From Pseudogulbenkiania subflava DSM 22618 (GTDB lineage Bacteria; Pseudomonadota; Gammaproteobacteria; Burkholderiales; Chromobacteriaceae): a stretch of 64,000 nucleotides of DNA. Within the stretch, counting starts at the first letter, position 1; every line of letters begins with the position of its first letter. The stretch covers positions 248,001 to 312,000 of the forward strand of contig NZ_FXAG01000001.1 of NCBI RefSeq assembly GCF_900177275.1, in the 5' to 3' direction. Shown piece by piece: positions 17,388 through 27,940 of the stretch. Under the pieces are notes generated by a model, which did no database searches, had not been told where the DNA came from, and worked only from the letters and a program-made list of their open reading frames with translations. Both the position numbers and the translations under genes were made by a program.

Positions 17388-18749
17388 ATGTCCACAGTCC
17401 CTGCCATACCCATCAAGCTTTACCCGCGCCTGACGCAAGGCCGCTTCAACACCTGGCGCGTCGCCTTCGTGGCCGTCACCCAGCTGCTCTACTTCGGCCT
17501 GCCCTGGCTGCAATGGCACGGCCGCCAGGCGCTGTGGTTCGACCTGGCGGGCGGGCGCTTCCACCTGTTCGGTCTGACGCTGCTGCCGCAGGACATGGTC
17601 TACCTCGCCGCGCTGTTGATGGCCAGCGCCTTCGGGCTGTTCCTGTGGACCACGCTGTCCGGCCGGCTGTGGTGCGGTTTTTCCTGTCCGCAGACGGTGT
17701 ACACCGAGATCATGCTGTGGATCGAGCGCTGGACCGAGGGCAAGCCGGCGGCGCGTCGCGCGCTCGACGCCGCGCCGTGGCGCCTGGACAAGGTGACGCG
17801 CAAGGGCGGCAAGCACGTGCTGATGGCGGCATTCTCGCTGTGGACCGGGCTCACCCTGGTCGGCTACTTCAGCCCGATGCGCGAACTGGCGGCCGGCCTG
17901 CCCACGCTCGCCATCGGCCCGTGGGAGGCGTTCTGGGCGCTGTTCTACGGCGGCTTCACCTACCTGCTGGCCGGCGTGCTGCGCGAGAAGGTGTGCCTGC
18001 ACATGTGCCCGTACGCGCGCTTTCAGGGCGCCATGTTCGATCCGGATACCAAGCTGGTGGCCTACGATGCTCCCCGTGGCGAACCGCGTGGCGCCTTGCG
18101 CAAGGGTGCCCAGCCCGGCGTGGCGCGCGGCGATTGCGTCGATTGCGGGCTGTGCGTGCAGGTCTGCCCCACCGGCATCGATATCCGCGCCGGACTGCAG
18201 TACGAGTGCATCGGCTGCGCCGCCTGCATCGACGCCTGCGACGCGGTGATGGACAAGATCGGCGCGCCGCGCGGGCTGATCCGCTTCACCACCCAGCGCG
18301 CCGAGGACGGCGGCGATGCGCGACCGCGCCGCCCCTGGCAGCGCCCGCGCGTGCTGGTCTACGGCGGCCTGCTGGCGGTACTGCTGGCGCTGACGGCGAC
18401 CGGCCTGCTGAACCACACACCGTACAAACTCGACGTGCTGCGCGACCGCGCCTCGCTAGTGCGGGAGGGTGACGACGGCTGGCTGGAAAACAGCTACAGC
18501 CTCAGGGTGATGAACGGCGACGAGCAGGCGCACCGCTTCCGCATCGAGGTGGAGGGCCTGCCCGGCGCCCGGCTGCGCGAGACCGCGCCGGTGATGGTGC
18601 CGGCGCTGACCGTCGCCACCGTCGGGGTGCGGGTGGCCGCCGATCCGGCCGCGGTACAGCGCGGCAGCCAGCCGTTGCGTTTCGTGCTGCGCGCCGTCGA
18701 CGCCCCGCAACGCCACGTCAGCGCCGACAGCAGCTTCATCGGCGAGTGA
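17388..18749 (+). CDS. ccoG: Cytochrome cbb3 oxidase accessory protein CcoG (FixG/RdxA)
   Basis: Membrane-bound ferredoxin-type protein needed for assembly of the copper centre of cbb3 oxidase, proposed to reduce copper. Of 453 residues, four N-terminal helices are followed by two [4Fe-4S] motifs (CVDCGLCVQVCP and CIGCAACIDACD, about residues 245-285), one more helix, and a C-terminal periplasmic Ig-like domain (about 340-453). A CGFSCPQTVYTE stretch typical of CcoG is near residue 98. No ccoNOPQ genes adjoin, so the oxidase must be encoded elsewhere. Confidence 0.94.
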   Translation: MSTVPAIPIKLYPRLTQGRFNTWRVAFVAVTQLLYFGLPWLQWHGRQALWFDLAGGRFHLFGLTLLPQDMVYLAALLMASAFGLFLWTTLSGRLWCGFSCPQTVYTEIMLWIERWTEGKPAARRALDAAPWRLDKVTRKGGKHVLMAAFSLWTGLTLVGYFSPMRELAAGLPTLAIGPWEAFWALFYGGFTYLLAGVLREKVCLHMCPYARFQGAMFDPDTKLVAYDAPRGEPRGALRKGAQPGVARGDCVDCGLCVQVCPTGIDIRAGLQYECIGCAACIDACDAVMDKIGAPRGLIRFTTQRAEDGGDARPRRPWQRPRVLVYGGLLAVLLALTATGLLNHTPYKLDVLRDRASLVREGDDGWLENSYSLRVMNGDEQAHRFRIEVEGLPGARLRETAPVMVPALTVATVGVRVAADPAAVQRGSQPLRFVLRAVDAPQRHVSADSSFIGE

Positions 18750-18891
18750 GCGCGCCGCGCTGTCGCTTACGGGAAGAGGGGCAGGCGCCCGGCCTCCGCC
18801 ACGCGGCGCCACCGCGCCCAGTCAGTGCCGCAAGATCGGCCTGGAGCGATGGGTTGCGCTTCGCTCCACCCATCCTACCAAGCCACCCATC
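18750..18891. other. Short intergenic spacer with ACCCATCCTACC repeats
   Basis: Two copies of CACCCATCCTACC follow GGGTTGCGCTTCGC. The same kind of sequence, inverted (GTAGGATGGG), occurs at about 2796-2806 after the chemoreceptor gene. This looks like degenerate dispersed-repeat material. Confidence 0.35.
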
Positions 18892-20235
18892 CTACCGTAT
18901 GGGCGAGCCCCCGAGCGCCGCCGCCAGCCAGTCCAGCGCGGCGGACTGCATCGCCGGCTCGACGTAGCTCAGGTTGAGGCGCAGGGCGTGGCGGCCGGCG
19001 CCGTCGGGGTGGAACAGCGTGCCGGGCGCGAAGTGCAGGCCGTGCGCCTGCGCCTCGGCCAGCAGTGTCTGGCTGTCCGGCCCCTCGTCCCATTCCAGCC
19101 ACAGGAAGTAGCCGCCTTGCGGGCGGGACAGCCGCACCGTCGGCGGCAGCCGCGCCGCCAGCCCCTGACGCAGCGCGGCGGCGCGTTCGGCCAGTTGCTG
19201 GCTGAGCCGGCGCAGGCCGGGCGGGTCGCCACCGTCGGCCAGCAGCTCGGCGATCGCCATCTGGTTGGGCAGCGGCGAGGCCAGCGTGGTGCTGACCTTG
19301 AGCCGGCACACCGCGTCGAGGTAGCGCCCCGGCGCGATCCAGCCGACGCGGTAGCCGGGGGCCAGCGACTTGGAGAAGGTGGCGCAGTACAGCACCCGCC
19401 CGGCGGTGTCGCGTGCCTTGAACGGTGCCGGAGCCGGCGACTCGAACGCCAGCTGGCGGTAGGCGTCGTCCTCGATGAGCGGCACGTCGTAGCGCTCGGC
19501 GAGCTGCCACAGCGCGTCACGCGCGGCGTCGCTCAGGCAATGCCCGGTGGGATGCTGGAAGTTGGCCATCACCGCGATGCCGTGCACCCGGCCTTCGGCC
19601 AACCCTTGCGCCAGCGGCGCCAGGTCAAGCGCGCCGTCGAGCCCGACCGGCAGCGCCAGGGTGGCGATGCCGTGCTGCGCCAGCACCCCCAAGAGACCGG
19701 GGAAGGCCGGCGTCAACACCGCCAGGCACGGCGCCGCCAGCTCGTGCGTCACCACCTGCACCGCCAGCGCCAGCGCCTCCATGCCGCCGCAGGTGATCAC
19801 GAGCTGGTCCCAGTCGAGCGCCATGCCCTCGGCGTGGCAGCGGCGCGCCAGTTGGCGCCGCAGCGCGTCCAGCCCGAGCAGTTCGTGGCGCGCCAGCAGT
19901 TCGGGGTAGCGCCGCTGCACGCGCACGAAGGCCTGCGCCAGCGCGCGGCCGTCGAACAAGGCCGGATTGACGAACGGCGACCCCCACGGCAACAGCGGGG
20001 CCAGGTTGGCCGAAGCCGGTACCGCGCCGCCCGGTGCCACGCGGAAACCGGCACGCGGCAGCGCCTCGACGTAGCCCTGCCGCTCCAGCTCGTAGTAGGC
20101 GCGCTTGGCGGTGTTCATGCCGACGCCGTGGGTCTCGCACAGGCGGCGCAGCGACGGCAGGGCGTCGCCGGCGCGGTAGCTGCCGTGCTCGATAGCGGCA
20201 ACGAAAAAATCGACCAGCGTGGCGTACTTGGACAT
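18892..20235 (-). CDS. MocR-type GntR/aminotransferase-fold regulator
   Basis: 447 residues. A GntR winged helix-turn-helix (1-70, with ALPSLRRLCETHGVGMNTAKRAY) is fused to a type I aminotransferase domain. The PLP-binding lysine is expected in the motif ATFSKSLAPGYRVGW. Such proteins are PLP-dependent regulators, usually of amine or vitamin B6 metabolism. The next gene upstream is srkA, 179 bp away and divergent; there is no obvious metabolic target beside it. Confidence 0.9.
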   Translation of the reverse strand: MSKYATLVDFFVAAIEHGSYRAGDALPSLRRLCETHGVGMNTAKRAYYELERQGYVEALPRAGFRVAPGGAVPASANLAPLLPWGSPFVNPALFDGRALAQAFVRVQRRYPELLARHELLGLDALRRQLARRCHAEGMALDWDQLVITCGGMEALALAVQVVTHELAAPCLAVLTPAFPGLLGVLAQHGIATLALPVGLDGALDLAPLAQGLAEGRVHGIAVMANFQHPTGHCLSDAARDALWQLAERYDVPLIEDDAYRQLAFESPAPAPFKARDTAGRVLYCATFSKSLAPGYRVGWIAPGRYLDAVCRLKVSTTLASPLPNQMAIAELLADGGDPPGLRRLSQQLAERAAALRQGLAARLPPTVRLSRPQGGYFLWLEWDEGPDSQTLLAEAQAHGLHFAPGTLFHPDGAGRHALRLNLSYVEPAMQSAALDWLAAALGGSPIR

Positions 20236-20414
20236 CGGCCCACTTCAAGGCAAAGGGAAAGACCCGCAGTGTAGCGGAGAATCCCCCGTCCCGGCCGGAA
20301 GGGGCATGCGCCGGCCAGCCCCGCCCGGCCACAACGCGACGCATCCGCGCTGGGCGCGACGGTGCGCGTCAGCGTCGCCACGCCGCGGCGTGGCCGAGGT
20401 CGTATAATGCAGCC

Positions 20415-21398
20415 ATGACCACGTCCCCTCCTTTTGCCGGGCTCACCCCGGACTGCCTGCTGAACGCACTGGAAGGCCTCGGCCTGCCGGTGAACGGCCA
20501 GCTCTTGGCGCTCAACAGCTACGAAAACCGCGTCTACCAGGTCGGCCTGGACGACGCGCCGCCGCTGGTGGCCAAGTTCTACCGCCCCGAGCGCTGGAGC
20601 GAAGCGCAGATTCTGGAAGAGCACGCCTTCGTGGCGGAACTGGCCGGCCACGAGATTCCGGTGGTGGGCGCGCTCGACATCGCGGGCAGCACGCTGCATC
20701 AGCACGCCGGCTTCCGCTTCGCGCTGTTCCCGCGCCGCGGCGGGCGTGCCCCGGAGCTCGACCAGCCGGACACGCTGCAATGGCTGGGACGCTTCCTCGG
20801 CCGCATCCACGCCGTCGGCGCGGTGACGCCGTTCGCGCAGCGGCCGACGCTGGACGCCGCGAGCTTCGGCGTGGAGCCGCTGACCTATCTGGCCGACTGC
20901 CCGTTCATCCCGGACGAATTGCGCGAGGTGTACCTGGGCGTGGCGCGCCAGGCGCTGGACGGCGTGGCGCGCGGCTACGACCGTGCCGGCGCCATCACGC
21001 TGCGCCGCCTGCATGGCGATTGCCACGCCGGCAACGTGCTGTGGACCGAGGCCGGGCCGCACTTCGTCGATTTCGACGACTGCCGCATGGGACCGGCGGT
21101 GCAGGATCTGTGGATGCTGCTGTCGGGGGAACGTAGCGAGCAGAGCGCCCAGCTGGCCGATCTGCTGGCGGGGTACGAGGATTTTTGCGAGTTCGACACG
21201 CGCGAGCTGTACCTGGTCGAGGCGCTGCGCACGCTGCGGCTGATCCACTACAGCGCCTGGCTGGCGCGACGCTGGCACGACCCGGCGTTTCCGGCGGCCT
21301 TCCCGTGGTTCGACAGCCCGCGCTACTGGCAGGACCAGATCCTGGCGCTGCGCGAGCAGATCGCGCTGATGGACGAAGCGCCGCTGTGGCCGGTGTGA
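20415..21398 (+). CDS. srkA: Stress-response serine/threonine kinase SrkA (YihE)
   Basis: 327-residue APH-fold kinase of the YihE/RdoA family, which protects against stress-induced death in E. coli. The opening LNSYENRVYQVGL, the catalytic loop LHGDCHAGNVLW (about residues 200-211) and the metal-binding FVDFDDCRMGPAVQDLW are the diagnostic motifs. It stands alone; dsbA, which follows it in enterics, is not here. Confidence 0.95.
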   Translation: MTTSPPFAGLTPDCLLNALEGLGLPVNGQLLALNSYENRVYQVGLDDAPPLVAKFYRPERWSEAQILEEHAFVAELAGHEIPVVGALDIAGSTLHQHAGFRFALFPRRGGRAPELDQPDTLQWLGRFLGRIHAVGAVTPFAQRPTLDAASFGVEPLTYLADCPFIPDELREVYLGVARQALDGVARGYDRAGAITLRRLHGDCHAGNVLWTEAGPHFVDFDDCRMGPAVQDLWMLLSGERSEQSAQLADLLAGYEDFCEFDTRELYLVEALRTLRLIHYSAWLARRWHDPAFPAAFPWFDSPRYWQDQILALREQIALMDEAPLWPV

Positions 21399-21487
21399 GC
21401 GCGCGATCCTGAGCCGCCGCAGCGCGGCCTTCCTCCTGCAGTCAGCCCTATCACGCCCGCCAGGCGGCGCGCAGCAAGCCGGGGGCC

Positions 21488-22744
21488 TCAGCCGGCGGTG
21501 TCGGCGGCGGGCTCCTGCACCAGGCGGTGACGCTGCGCCAGCGTCGGAAACAGCCGCATCCACAGCGCCGCCACCAACAGCGTCCCCACCCCGCCCGCCA
21601 CCACCGCCGGCACCGTGCCCAGCAGCGCCGCGGTGGCGCCGGACTCGAACTCGCCCAGCTGGTTGGAGGCACCGATGAACAGCGAATTGACCGCGCTGAC
21701 GCGGCCGCGCATCTCGTCCGGGGTCTCCAGCTGCACGAAGGTGGTGCGGATCACCACGCTGATCATGTCCGACGCCCCCAACACCGCCAGCGCCGCCAGC
21801 GACAGGCCGAACGAGGTCGACAGGCCGAAGGCGATGGTGGCGAGCCCGAACACCGCCACCGCCGCGAACATCACCCGCCCCACCCGCTGCGCGATCGGGA
21901 AGCGCATCAGGTAGGCCGACATCAAGAGCGCGCCCACCGCCGGCGCCGAGCGCAGCAGCCCCAGCCCCCACGGCCCGGTGTGCAGGATGTCGCGCGCGTA
22001 GATCGGCAGCAGCGCGGTAGCCCCGCCCAGCAGCACCGCGAACAGGTCGAGCGAGATGGCGCCGAGGATGTCGGGCCGGCTCTGGATGAAGCGCACCCCC
22101 ACCAGCAGCGAATCGAGCGTCATGCGCTGCTGCGAGGGCTCCGACGGGCGCGCCGCCAGCCGCGACAGCAGCAGCGCGCCGCCGAGGTAGAGCGTCAGGT
22201 CGAGGCCGTAGGTGAACTCGGCCCCCAGCGCGTAGAGGAAGCCGCCCAGCGCCGGCGCCAGGATGGTGGCCGCCTCGTTGGCCGAAGCGGCCGCCGCCAC
22301 CGCCGGCGGCAGCAGCGCGGGCGGCACCACGTTGGGCAGCAGCGCCTGCATCGCCGGCATGTCGAAGGAGCGGCAGGTGCCGATCAGCACCGACAGCGCG
22401 AAGATCAGCTCGCGGCTCACCGCAAAGCCGGCGTGCGCGCTGCCCAGGCCCAGCAGCGCCGCCACCGCGGCCTGCACCAGCAGGCTCACCGTGACGATGC
22501 GCTGGCGGTCGAAGCGGTCCACCACCGAGCCCACCACCAGCACCAGCAGCACCCGCGGCAGGAACTGCAGCAAGCCCACCAGGCCCAGATCGAGCGCGCT
22601 GCCCGTGAGCGAGTACACCTGCCAGCCGATGGCGACGGTGAGGATCTGGAAACCGCTGGTGAGGCAGACGCGGGTCAGCCAGTACAGCCAGAATGGACGG
22701 AAGCGACGCAACGAAACCGGCACGGCCGGCGAGGCAGAGTTCAT
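21488..22744 (-). CDS. MFS transporter, EntS-like
   Basis: 418 residues with 12 predicted helices. The loop motif SVVDRFDRQRI corresponds to the MFS A motif, and ETPDEMRGRVSAVNSLFIGASNQLGEFESG is typical of the EntS/DHA3 group of exporters. The start MNSASPAV at 22744 opens directly into the first helix; the longer open frame upstream is Pro/Arg-rich and unlikely. It probably exports a siderophore or drug. No siderophore genes adjoin. Confidence 0.88.
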   Translation of the reverse strand: MNSASPAVPVSLRRFRPFWLYWLTRVCLTSGFQILTVAIGWQVYSLTGSALDLGLVGLLQFLPRVLLVLVVGSVVDRFDRQRIVTVSLLVQAAVAALLGLGSAHAGFAVSRELIFALSVLIGTCRSFDMPAMQALLPNVVPPALLPPAVAAAASANEAATILAPALGGFLYALGAEFTYGLDLTLYLGGALLLSRLAARPSEPSQQRMTLDSLLVGVRFIQSRPDILGAISLDLFAVLLGGATALLPIYARDILHTGPWGLGLLRSAPAVGALLMSAYLMRFPIAQRVGRVMFAAVAVFGLATIAFGLSTSFGLSLAALAVLGASDMISVVIRTTFVQLETPDEMRGRVSAVNSLFIGASNQLGEFESGATAALLGTVPAVVAGGVGTLLVAALWMRLFPTLAQRHRLVQEPAADTAG

Positions 22745-23080
22745 GGGCGGGCAAGGAAATGACGGGGGAGGCGACAGCGTACCCTTGCCCCGCCCCGAGC
22801 GCCAGCCCGGAACGGCGTTGCAGACTGGCGCAACGGCCGGGGCGGGGCGCTGTACCAGGCTGACACAGTGTTGCACTTCGCCACAGCGGCCGCGCCGCGT
22901 CGGGCCGGGCGCGGCCGGACCAGGAACGCCCGCGGTGCCGCCAGACCGCCACAAACCCCATTGGTTTCAACGAGATAGCGCATTACATACCAAAGTCGTA
23001 GACGGTTTTTCCCGGCGTGGGAATGGCGCTTGCACCTGACGCCCGGCAGTCGCCTCGTTTGCCACCGGAATGGAGAAACC
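22745..23080. other. Divergent spacer between the MFS gene and the porin gene
   Basis: 336 bp with no gene. The porin-proximal end contains the sigma-54-like site annotated separately and, just upstream of it, AT-rich sequence (CATTACATACCAAAGTCGTAG). Confidence 0.35.
23019..23034 (+). promoter_or_regulatory. Candidate sigma-54 promoter of the porin gene
   Basis: GGGAATGGCGCTTGCA has the obligatory GG and GC dinucleotides (23020-23021 and 23032-23033) exactly ten bases apart and a perfect TTGCA -12 box. The -24 box matches the consensus at four of seven positions. It ends 46 bp before the porin start. A stand-alone sigma-54 activator gene lies just downstream of the porin. Confidence 0.5.
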
Positions 23081-24211
23081 ATGAAAACCAGAACTCAAAC
23101 CACCCTGCTCGCCAGCCTCGTCGCCGCCCTGTTCGCCGGCCAGGCCATGGCCCTGGAGGTCTACAACGACAAGGGCTGGACGCTCGACATCAGCGGCTCG
23201 GTCAACGCCTTCTACACCACCAGCAAGGCCGACAACGCCGAGCGCAGCAGCCAGATCGAGAACGGCCTGTTGCCGGGCTACTTCAACATCACCGCCGCCA
23301 CCAAGCAGAAGGGCCTCGACATCAAGGGCGTGATCGGCATGTGGCCGGGCATCGATTCCGACTCGCCGGCCTTCGCCGGCACCACCTCCGGCGTCGGCAA
23401 GTCCACCGTGGACGCGCGGACCAACTACCTGAGCTTCGGCAACGACAAGATCGGTACCTTCAAGTTCGGCCGCGATATCGGCCTGTTCCAGTCCAACGCC
23501 ATCCTCAACGACATGACGCTGATCGGCGTCGGCGGCGGCGCCGGGCTGGCACGCAACATCAACACCACGCTGGGCGGCATCGGCGCCGGCTACATCTACG
23601 CCGAGTTCCAGCCGCAGATCACCTACACCACGCCGGATTACAACGGCTTCCACGCCAGCCTCGGCGTGTTCGACAACAAGGACGTCGACAGCACCGGCAC
23701 CACCGGCAGCCATCCGGGCTACCAAGGGCTGGCCGAGTACGGCTTCAAGAGCAACGCGGCCTCGGGCAAGGCCTGGCTCGGCTTCGTCAACCAGCAGTTC
23801 ACCCGCATCCGCGACAACAACGCCACCGGCTTCGAGCTGGGCGCCAAGGCCGACATCGGCAACGTCGGGCTGATGGCGCAGGGCTTCAGCGGCAAGGGCA
23901 TCGGCGACACCATCCTGTTCTCCGGCGGCACCGACGCCGACGGCAACAACCGCCGCTCCAACGGCTACCTGGCGCAGGCCACCTACAAGATCGACGACCT
24001 GAAACTGGGCGTGAGCTACGGCGAGAGCCGCACCAAGGCCACCAGCGAAGAAGGCAGCGGCGACATCAACCGCGTCGCCGGCACCACGCTCGGCGCCTAC
24101 TACAGCCTGACGCCGAACCTGACCCTGGTGGGCGAACTGAACCGCCGCCGCAACAAGGTCACCGACATCGACACCGACAGCGTGTCGCTCGGCGCCATCC
24201 TGTTCTTCTGA
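23081..24211 (+). CDS. Gram-negative outer-membrane porin
   Basis: 376 residues. A signal peptide (MKTRTQTTLLASLVAALFAGQAMA) precedes a beta-rich barrel domain that alternates polar and hydrophobic residues and ends in Phe (LGAILFF), the C-terminal signature of BAM-inserted barrels. The opening YNDKGWTLDISGSVNAFY is typical of betaproteobacterial trimeric porins. The ATG at 23081 has GGAG upstream. The porin's solute preference is unknown. The nearby sigma-54 activator suggests nutrient- or stress-specific induction. Confidence 0.9.
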   Translation: MKTRTQTTLLASLVAALFAGQAMALEVYNDKGWTLDISGSVNAFYTTSKADNAERSSQIENGLLPGYFNITAATKQKGLDIKGVIGMWPGIDSDSPAFAGTTSGVGKSTVDARTNYLSFGNDKIGTFKFGRDIGLFQSNAILNDMTLIGVGGGAGLARNINTTLGGIGAGYIYAEFQPQITYTTPDYNGFHASLGVFDNKDVDSTGTTGSHPGYQGLAEYGFKSNAASGKAWLGFVNQQFTRIRDNNATGFELGAKADIGNVGLMAQGFSGKGIGDTILFSGGTDADGNNRRSNGYLAQATYKIDDLKLGVSYGESRTKATSEEGSGDINRVAGTTLGAYYSLTPNLTLVGELNRRRNKVTDIDTDSVSLGAILFF

Positions 24212-24251
24212 TCGTGTTGCCGCCCGCCACATGGCGGGCGAGGCGCCAACG

Positions 24252-24290
24252 CCGAAGCCCGACGTTCCGGAGAGGAGCGTCGGGCTTCGG
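24252..24290. terminator. Hairpin between porin and sigma-54 activator genes
   Basis: CCGAAGCCCGACG and CGTCGGGCTTCGG pair perfectly over 13 bp with a 13-base loop. The genes converge here. The T-run is short (CCGTTTGG), so termination may be weaker than at other hairpins. Confidence 0.65.
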
Positions 24291-24318
24291 CCGTTTGGGG
24301 GGATGGGTGAACGCGCCG

Positions 24319-25368
<1,050 letters not shown>

Positions 25369-25501
25369 GCAGTCTCTCCCTGTCGCCGGGCTCGCCGTCT
25401 TCCGCTGAAGACGCCCGGTCTCTCCTGCTTTGTACAAGGGAGCGCGCCACCCCACCATTCATCTTTGGTCGGGGATGGGCGGCGCCGCGCTACAATGGCG
25501 C

Positions 25502-26008
25502 ATGTCCGATTTTCCCTACCTCGCCGGCTACCCGCCGGCGCTGCTCGAGCGCGTGCGCGCGCTGGTCGCCAACCGGCGCCTGGGCACGTGGCTGGCCGAG
25601 CGTTACCCGGAGCGCCACGCGGTGCAGACCGACCGCGCGCTGTACCAGTACCTGGCCGAGCTGCGCCAGCGCTACCTGAAGAACGCCACGCCGCTGGCCA
25701 AGGTGCTGTACGACAACCGCCAGCATCCGGTGCACGGCACCCTCGGCACCAATACCTTCGTGGCGCGGGTGCAGGGCGGCAAATTGAAGAGCAAGAACGA
25801 GATCCGCATCGCCACGCTGTTCCGCGAGGCGCCGCCGCAGTTCCTGAAGATGATCGCGGTGCACGAAATGGCGCACCTGAAGGAGAAGGAGCACAACAAG
25901 GCGTTCTACCAGTTGTGCTGCCACATGGAGCCGGACTACCACCAGCTGGAATTCGACCTGCGGCTGTGGCTCACCGCGCGCGAGCTGAACCTGATGGAGC
26001 CGGGCTGA
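25502..26008 (+). CDS. YgjP-like zinc metallopeptidase family protein
   Basis: 168 residues of the YgjP/DUF45 (SprT-like) family. The zinc motif HEMAH is at residues 121-125 with a third ligand candidate His131 (EKEHNKAFY). It is predicted to be a cytosolic metal-dependent protease or hydrolase of unknown substrate. It is a single gene and ends 22 bp before a GGTTGGCCGAAG hairpin. Confidence 0.88.
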   Translation: MSDFPYLAGYPPALLERVRALVANRRLGTWLAERYPERHAVQTDRALYQYLAELRQRYLKNATPLAKVLYDNRQHPVHGTLGTNTFVARVQGGKLKSKNEIRIATLFREAPPQFLKMIAVHEMAHLKEKEHNKAFYQLCCHMEPDYHQLEFDLRLWLTARELNLMEPG

Positions 26009-26030
26009 GCACCCGGCGCGATGGGGCAAA

Positions 26031-26062
26031 GGTTGGCCGAAGACCCGGGCCTTCGGCCAACC
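26031..26062. terminator. Inverted GGTTGGCCGAAG pair forming a hairpin
   Basis: GGTTGGCCGAAG and CTTCGGCCAACC pair over 12 bp around ACCCGGGC, between two convergent genes. The stem arms are copies of the 10-mer word repeated across the window. A clear T-run is missing, so termination may rely on the stem alone. Confidence 0.7.
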
Positions 26063-26157
26063 CTGATCAGGGCCGGCTCACGCTTTCTTGACGAACGGCA
26101 CCGGGCCGGTGGCACTCGGCCGCCGCCATAAAAAGCGCATGAACCGGTTCTGACGAC

Positions 26158-26694
26158 TCAGTAGTTGGTGGTGTTCGCCGCCGACGCGTTGGCCGCCGGC
26201 TGGGCGTTGACCGTCATCTTCAGGCGCCGGCCCGGATCGCTGGGCAGCGTCACGGTGTTGCGCTGGCCGTGGTATTCGTAGGTCACCTCGTAACCGGCCA
26301 GTTCCTCGCGCTGCGACGGGTGGCACACGGTGCGCGCCGCCGTGGTCGGACGTGCGCCCTGGGTGTTGCGCGCGATCTGCTGCCCGGCCATGGCGCCGCC
26401 GATGGCGCCGACGATGGTGGCCGCGGTCTTGCCCTTGCCGCCGCCGACCTGGTGGCCCAGCACCCCGCCGACCAGGCCGCCCAGAAGCGCCCCGCCGTTC
26501 TCCGCCGTCACCATGCCCTCCAGGCCGCCGCTCGGGGCCGGTGCCGCGACGGGTTCGTTGACCTGCTCGCAGTTATCGTCCTTGACGGTCTGGTAACGCG
26601 GCTCGCTCTTCAGCACCGTGGCGTAGTCGGTAAAGGTCATCGCTTGGGCGCTGCCGGCGGCGACGAGCAGCGTGGCGATCAGCATTCTTTTCAT
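26158..26694 (-). CDS. Glycine-zipper 2TM domain exported protein
   Basis: 178 residues with a signal peptide (MKRMLIATLLVAAGSAQA). The middle is a glycine zipper (GALLGGLVGGVLGHQVGGG, then a second GAIGGAMAG helix) characteristic of Rickettsia 17 kDa antigen/SlyB-like envelope proteins. The start at 26694 has GGAGAA upstream. No lipobox Cys follows the signal peptide, so it is probably a periplasmic or membrane-associated protein, not a lipoprotein. Two Cys (about residues 35 and 118) could form a disulfide. Confidence 0.88.
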   Translation of the reverse strand: MKRMLIATLLVAAGSAQAMTFTDYATVLKSEPRYQTVKDDNCEQVNEPVAAPAPSGGLEGMVTAENGGALLGGLVGGVLGHQVGGGKGKTAATIVGAIGGAMAGQQIARNTQGARPTTAARTVCHPSQREELAGYEVTYEYHGQRNTVTLPSDPGRRLKMTVNAQPAANASAANTTNY

Positions 26695-26834
26695 TATCGG
26701 GATTCTCCAGAGTCGGCAATCCGCCACGAGACGGCGGTGACGGCCAGTATAGGGAGACGATATGTATGCCTTGTAAATAGTTGTTAACGGATGTTAAGCC
26801 ACTAGGCGGCTGTGCCTTCGCATCTTGAGCGCCG

Positions 26835-26963
26835 GCAGTACTGCGTGCGAATTCTCAATTCGCTCAGCGATACGGAATCCTCATGTACTTCATGTCCATT
26901 CCGGTTCCTGTGCGCTGGCGACACTCAACCTGCTTCGGCTCGCTCGCCTATTGGAACAGGCTT
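26835..26963 (-). repeat. Truncated copy of the stop-codon element family
   Basis: Read on the minus strand it begins AAGCCTGTTCCAATAGGCGA (alternative end type), passes GAGTGTCGCCAGCGCACAGG and ACCGGAATGGAC, and stops in the TGAGCGAATTGAGAATTCGC core. The other end is lost. It lies between the glycine-zipper gene and the DMT exporter gene, 23 bp from the latter's stop. Confidence 0.7.
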
Positions 26964-26985
26964 GGATGCCATACCCCTACCTTGA

Positions 26986-27885
26986 CTAGTCCTGCCGCCC
27001 CTTGCCCAGCTCGGCCACCAGCACGCTGGCCACGATCAGCGCGGCGCCGCACAGCGCCGGCACGGTGAGCGGCTCGCCGGCGAGCCAGCCCACCAGCCCG
27101 CCCCACACCGGCTCCATGGCGTAGATCAGCGTGGCGCGCGTGGCCGGCACCGTCTGCTGCGCCCAGTTCATCGCCACCTGGATCAGCGTGGTGGCCAGCC
27201 CCAGCCCGAGCACGCAGCCGATCAGTCCCGGCGTCGGCTGCGGCGCGGCCTCGCCGGTCGCCAGCATCAGCAGCGTCGCCAGCAACGCCACCGTCAGCAG
27301 TTGCACCACCGCCATGCGGCGTGGCTCGCAGCCCCCGGCGTAGCGGCCGAGCAGGCAGATTTCCAGTGCGATCATCGCCGCCCCGGCCAGGGTCAGCGCC
27401 TCGCCGAGGCCGAACGACCACTCCAGGCCGCGCGGGTCGGACAGCAGCACCAGGCCGCCGAAGGCCACCGCGATGCCGAGCCAGGCCGCCAGCGGCGGCG
27501 GACGGCGGAACAGCAGCAGCATGATCAGCGGCACCAGCGGCACGTAGAGCGCGGTGAGGAAGGCCGACTTGCTGCTGGCGATCAGGCCGAGCCCCATGGT
27601 CTGCAAGCCGTAGCTGCCGCACAGCACCGCCCCCATCAGCACCCCGGCGCGCAGTTCGGCGTGGGTCAGGCCGCGCAAGTGACGCCACGACAGCAGCAAG
27701 GCCAGCGCCCCGGCCACGCCGAAGCGCAGCGCGACAAAGCCGAACGGCCCGGCCCATTGCAGCGCGGTCTGCACCGCGAGGAAGGTGCCGCCCCAGACCA
27801 CCGTGATCAGCAGCAACACCAGGTCCGGCAGGCGCGAGGGGCGCGCCCCGGAAGGCAAGGGCAAGGTGGCGCTGGATGAGGTCAT
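26986..27885 (-). CDS. EamA/DMT-superfamily transporter
   Basis: 299 residues with ten predicted helices in two EamA repeats (first repeat opening LVLLLITVVWGGTFLAVQ, second opening EALTLAGAAMIALEI). Members export amino acids or metabolites. GGAG precedes the ATG at 27885. It is divergent from an XRE-cupin regulator; a strong inverted repeat overlaps both promoters, so the exporter is very probably its target. Confidence 0.9.
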   Translation of the reverse strand: MTSSSATLPLPSGARPSRLPDLVLLLITVVWGGTFLAVQTALQWAGPFGFVALRFGVAGALALLLSWRHLRGLTHAELRAGVLMGAVLCGSYGLQTMGLGLIASSKSAFLTALYVPLVPLIMLLLFRRPPPLAAWLGIAVAFGGLVLLSDPRGLEWSFGLGEALTLAGAAMIALEICLLGRYAGGCEPRRMAVVQLLTVALLATLLMLATGEAAPQPTPGLIGCVLGLGLATTLIQVAMNWAQQTVPATRATLIYAMEPVWGGLVGWLAGEPLTVPALCGAALIVASVLVAELGKGRQD

Positions 27886-27940
27886 GACGGAACTCCACGG
27901 GAAAGGAAAGCGAGGGTCGATTGCCGCGAAACGGCTTAGT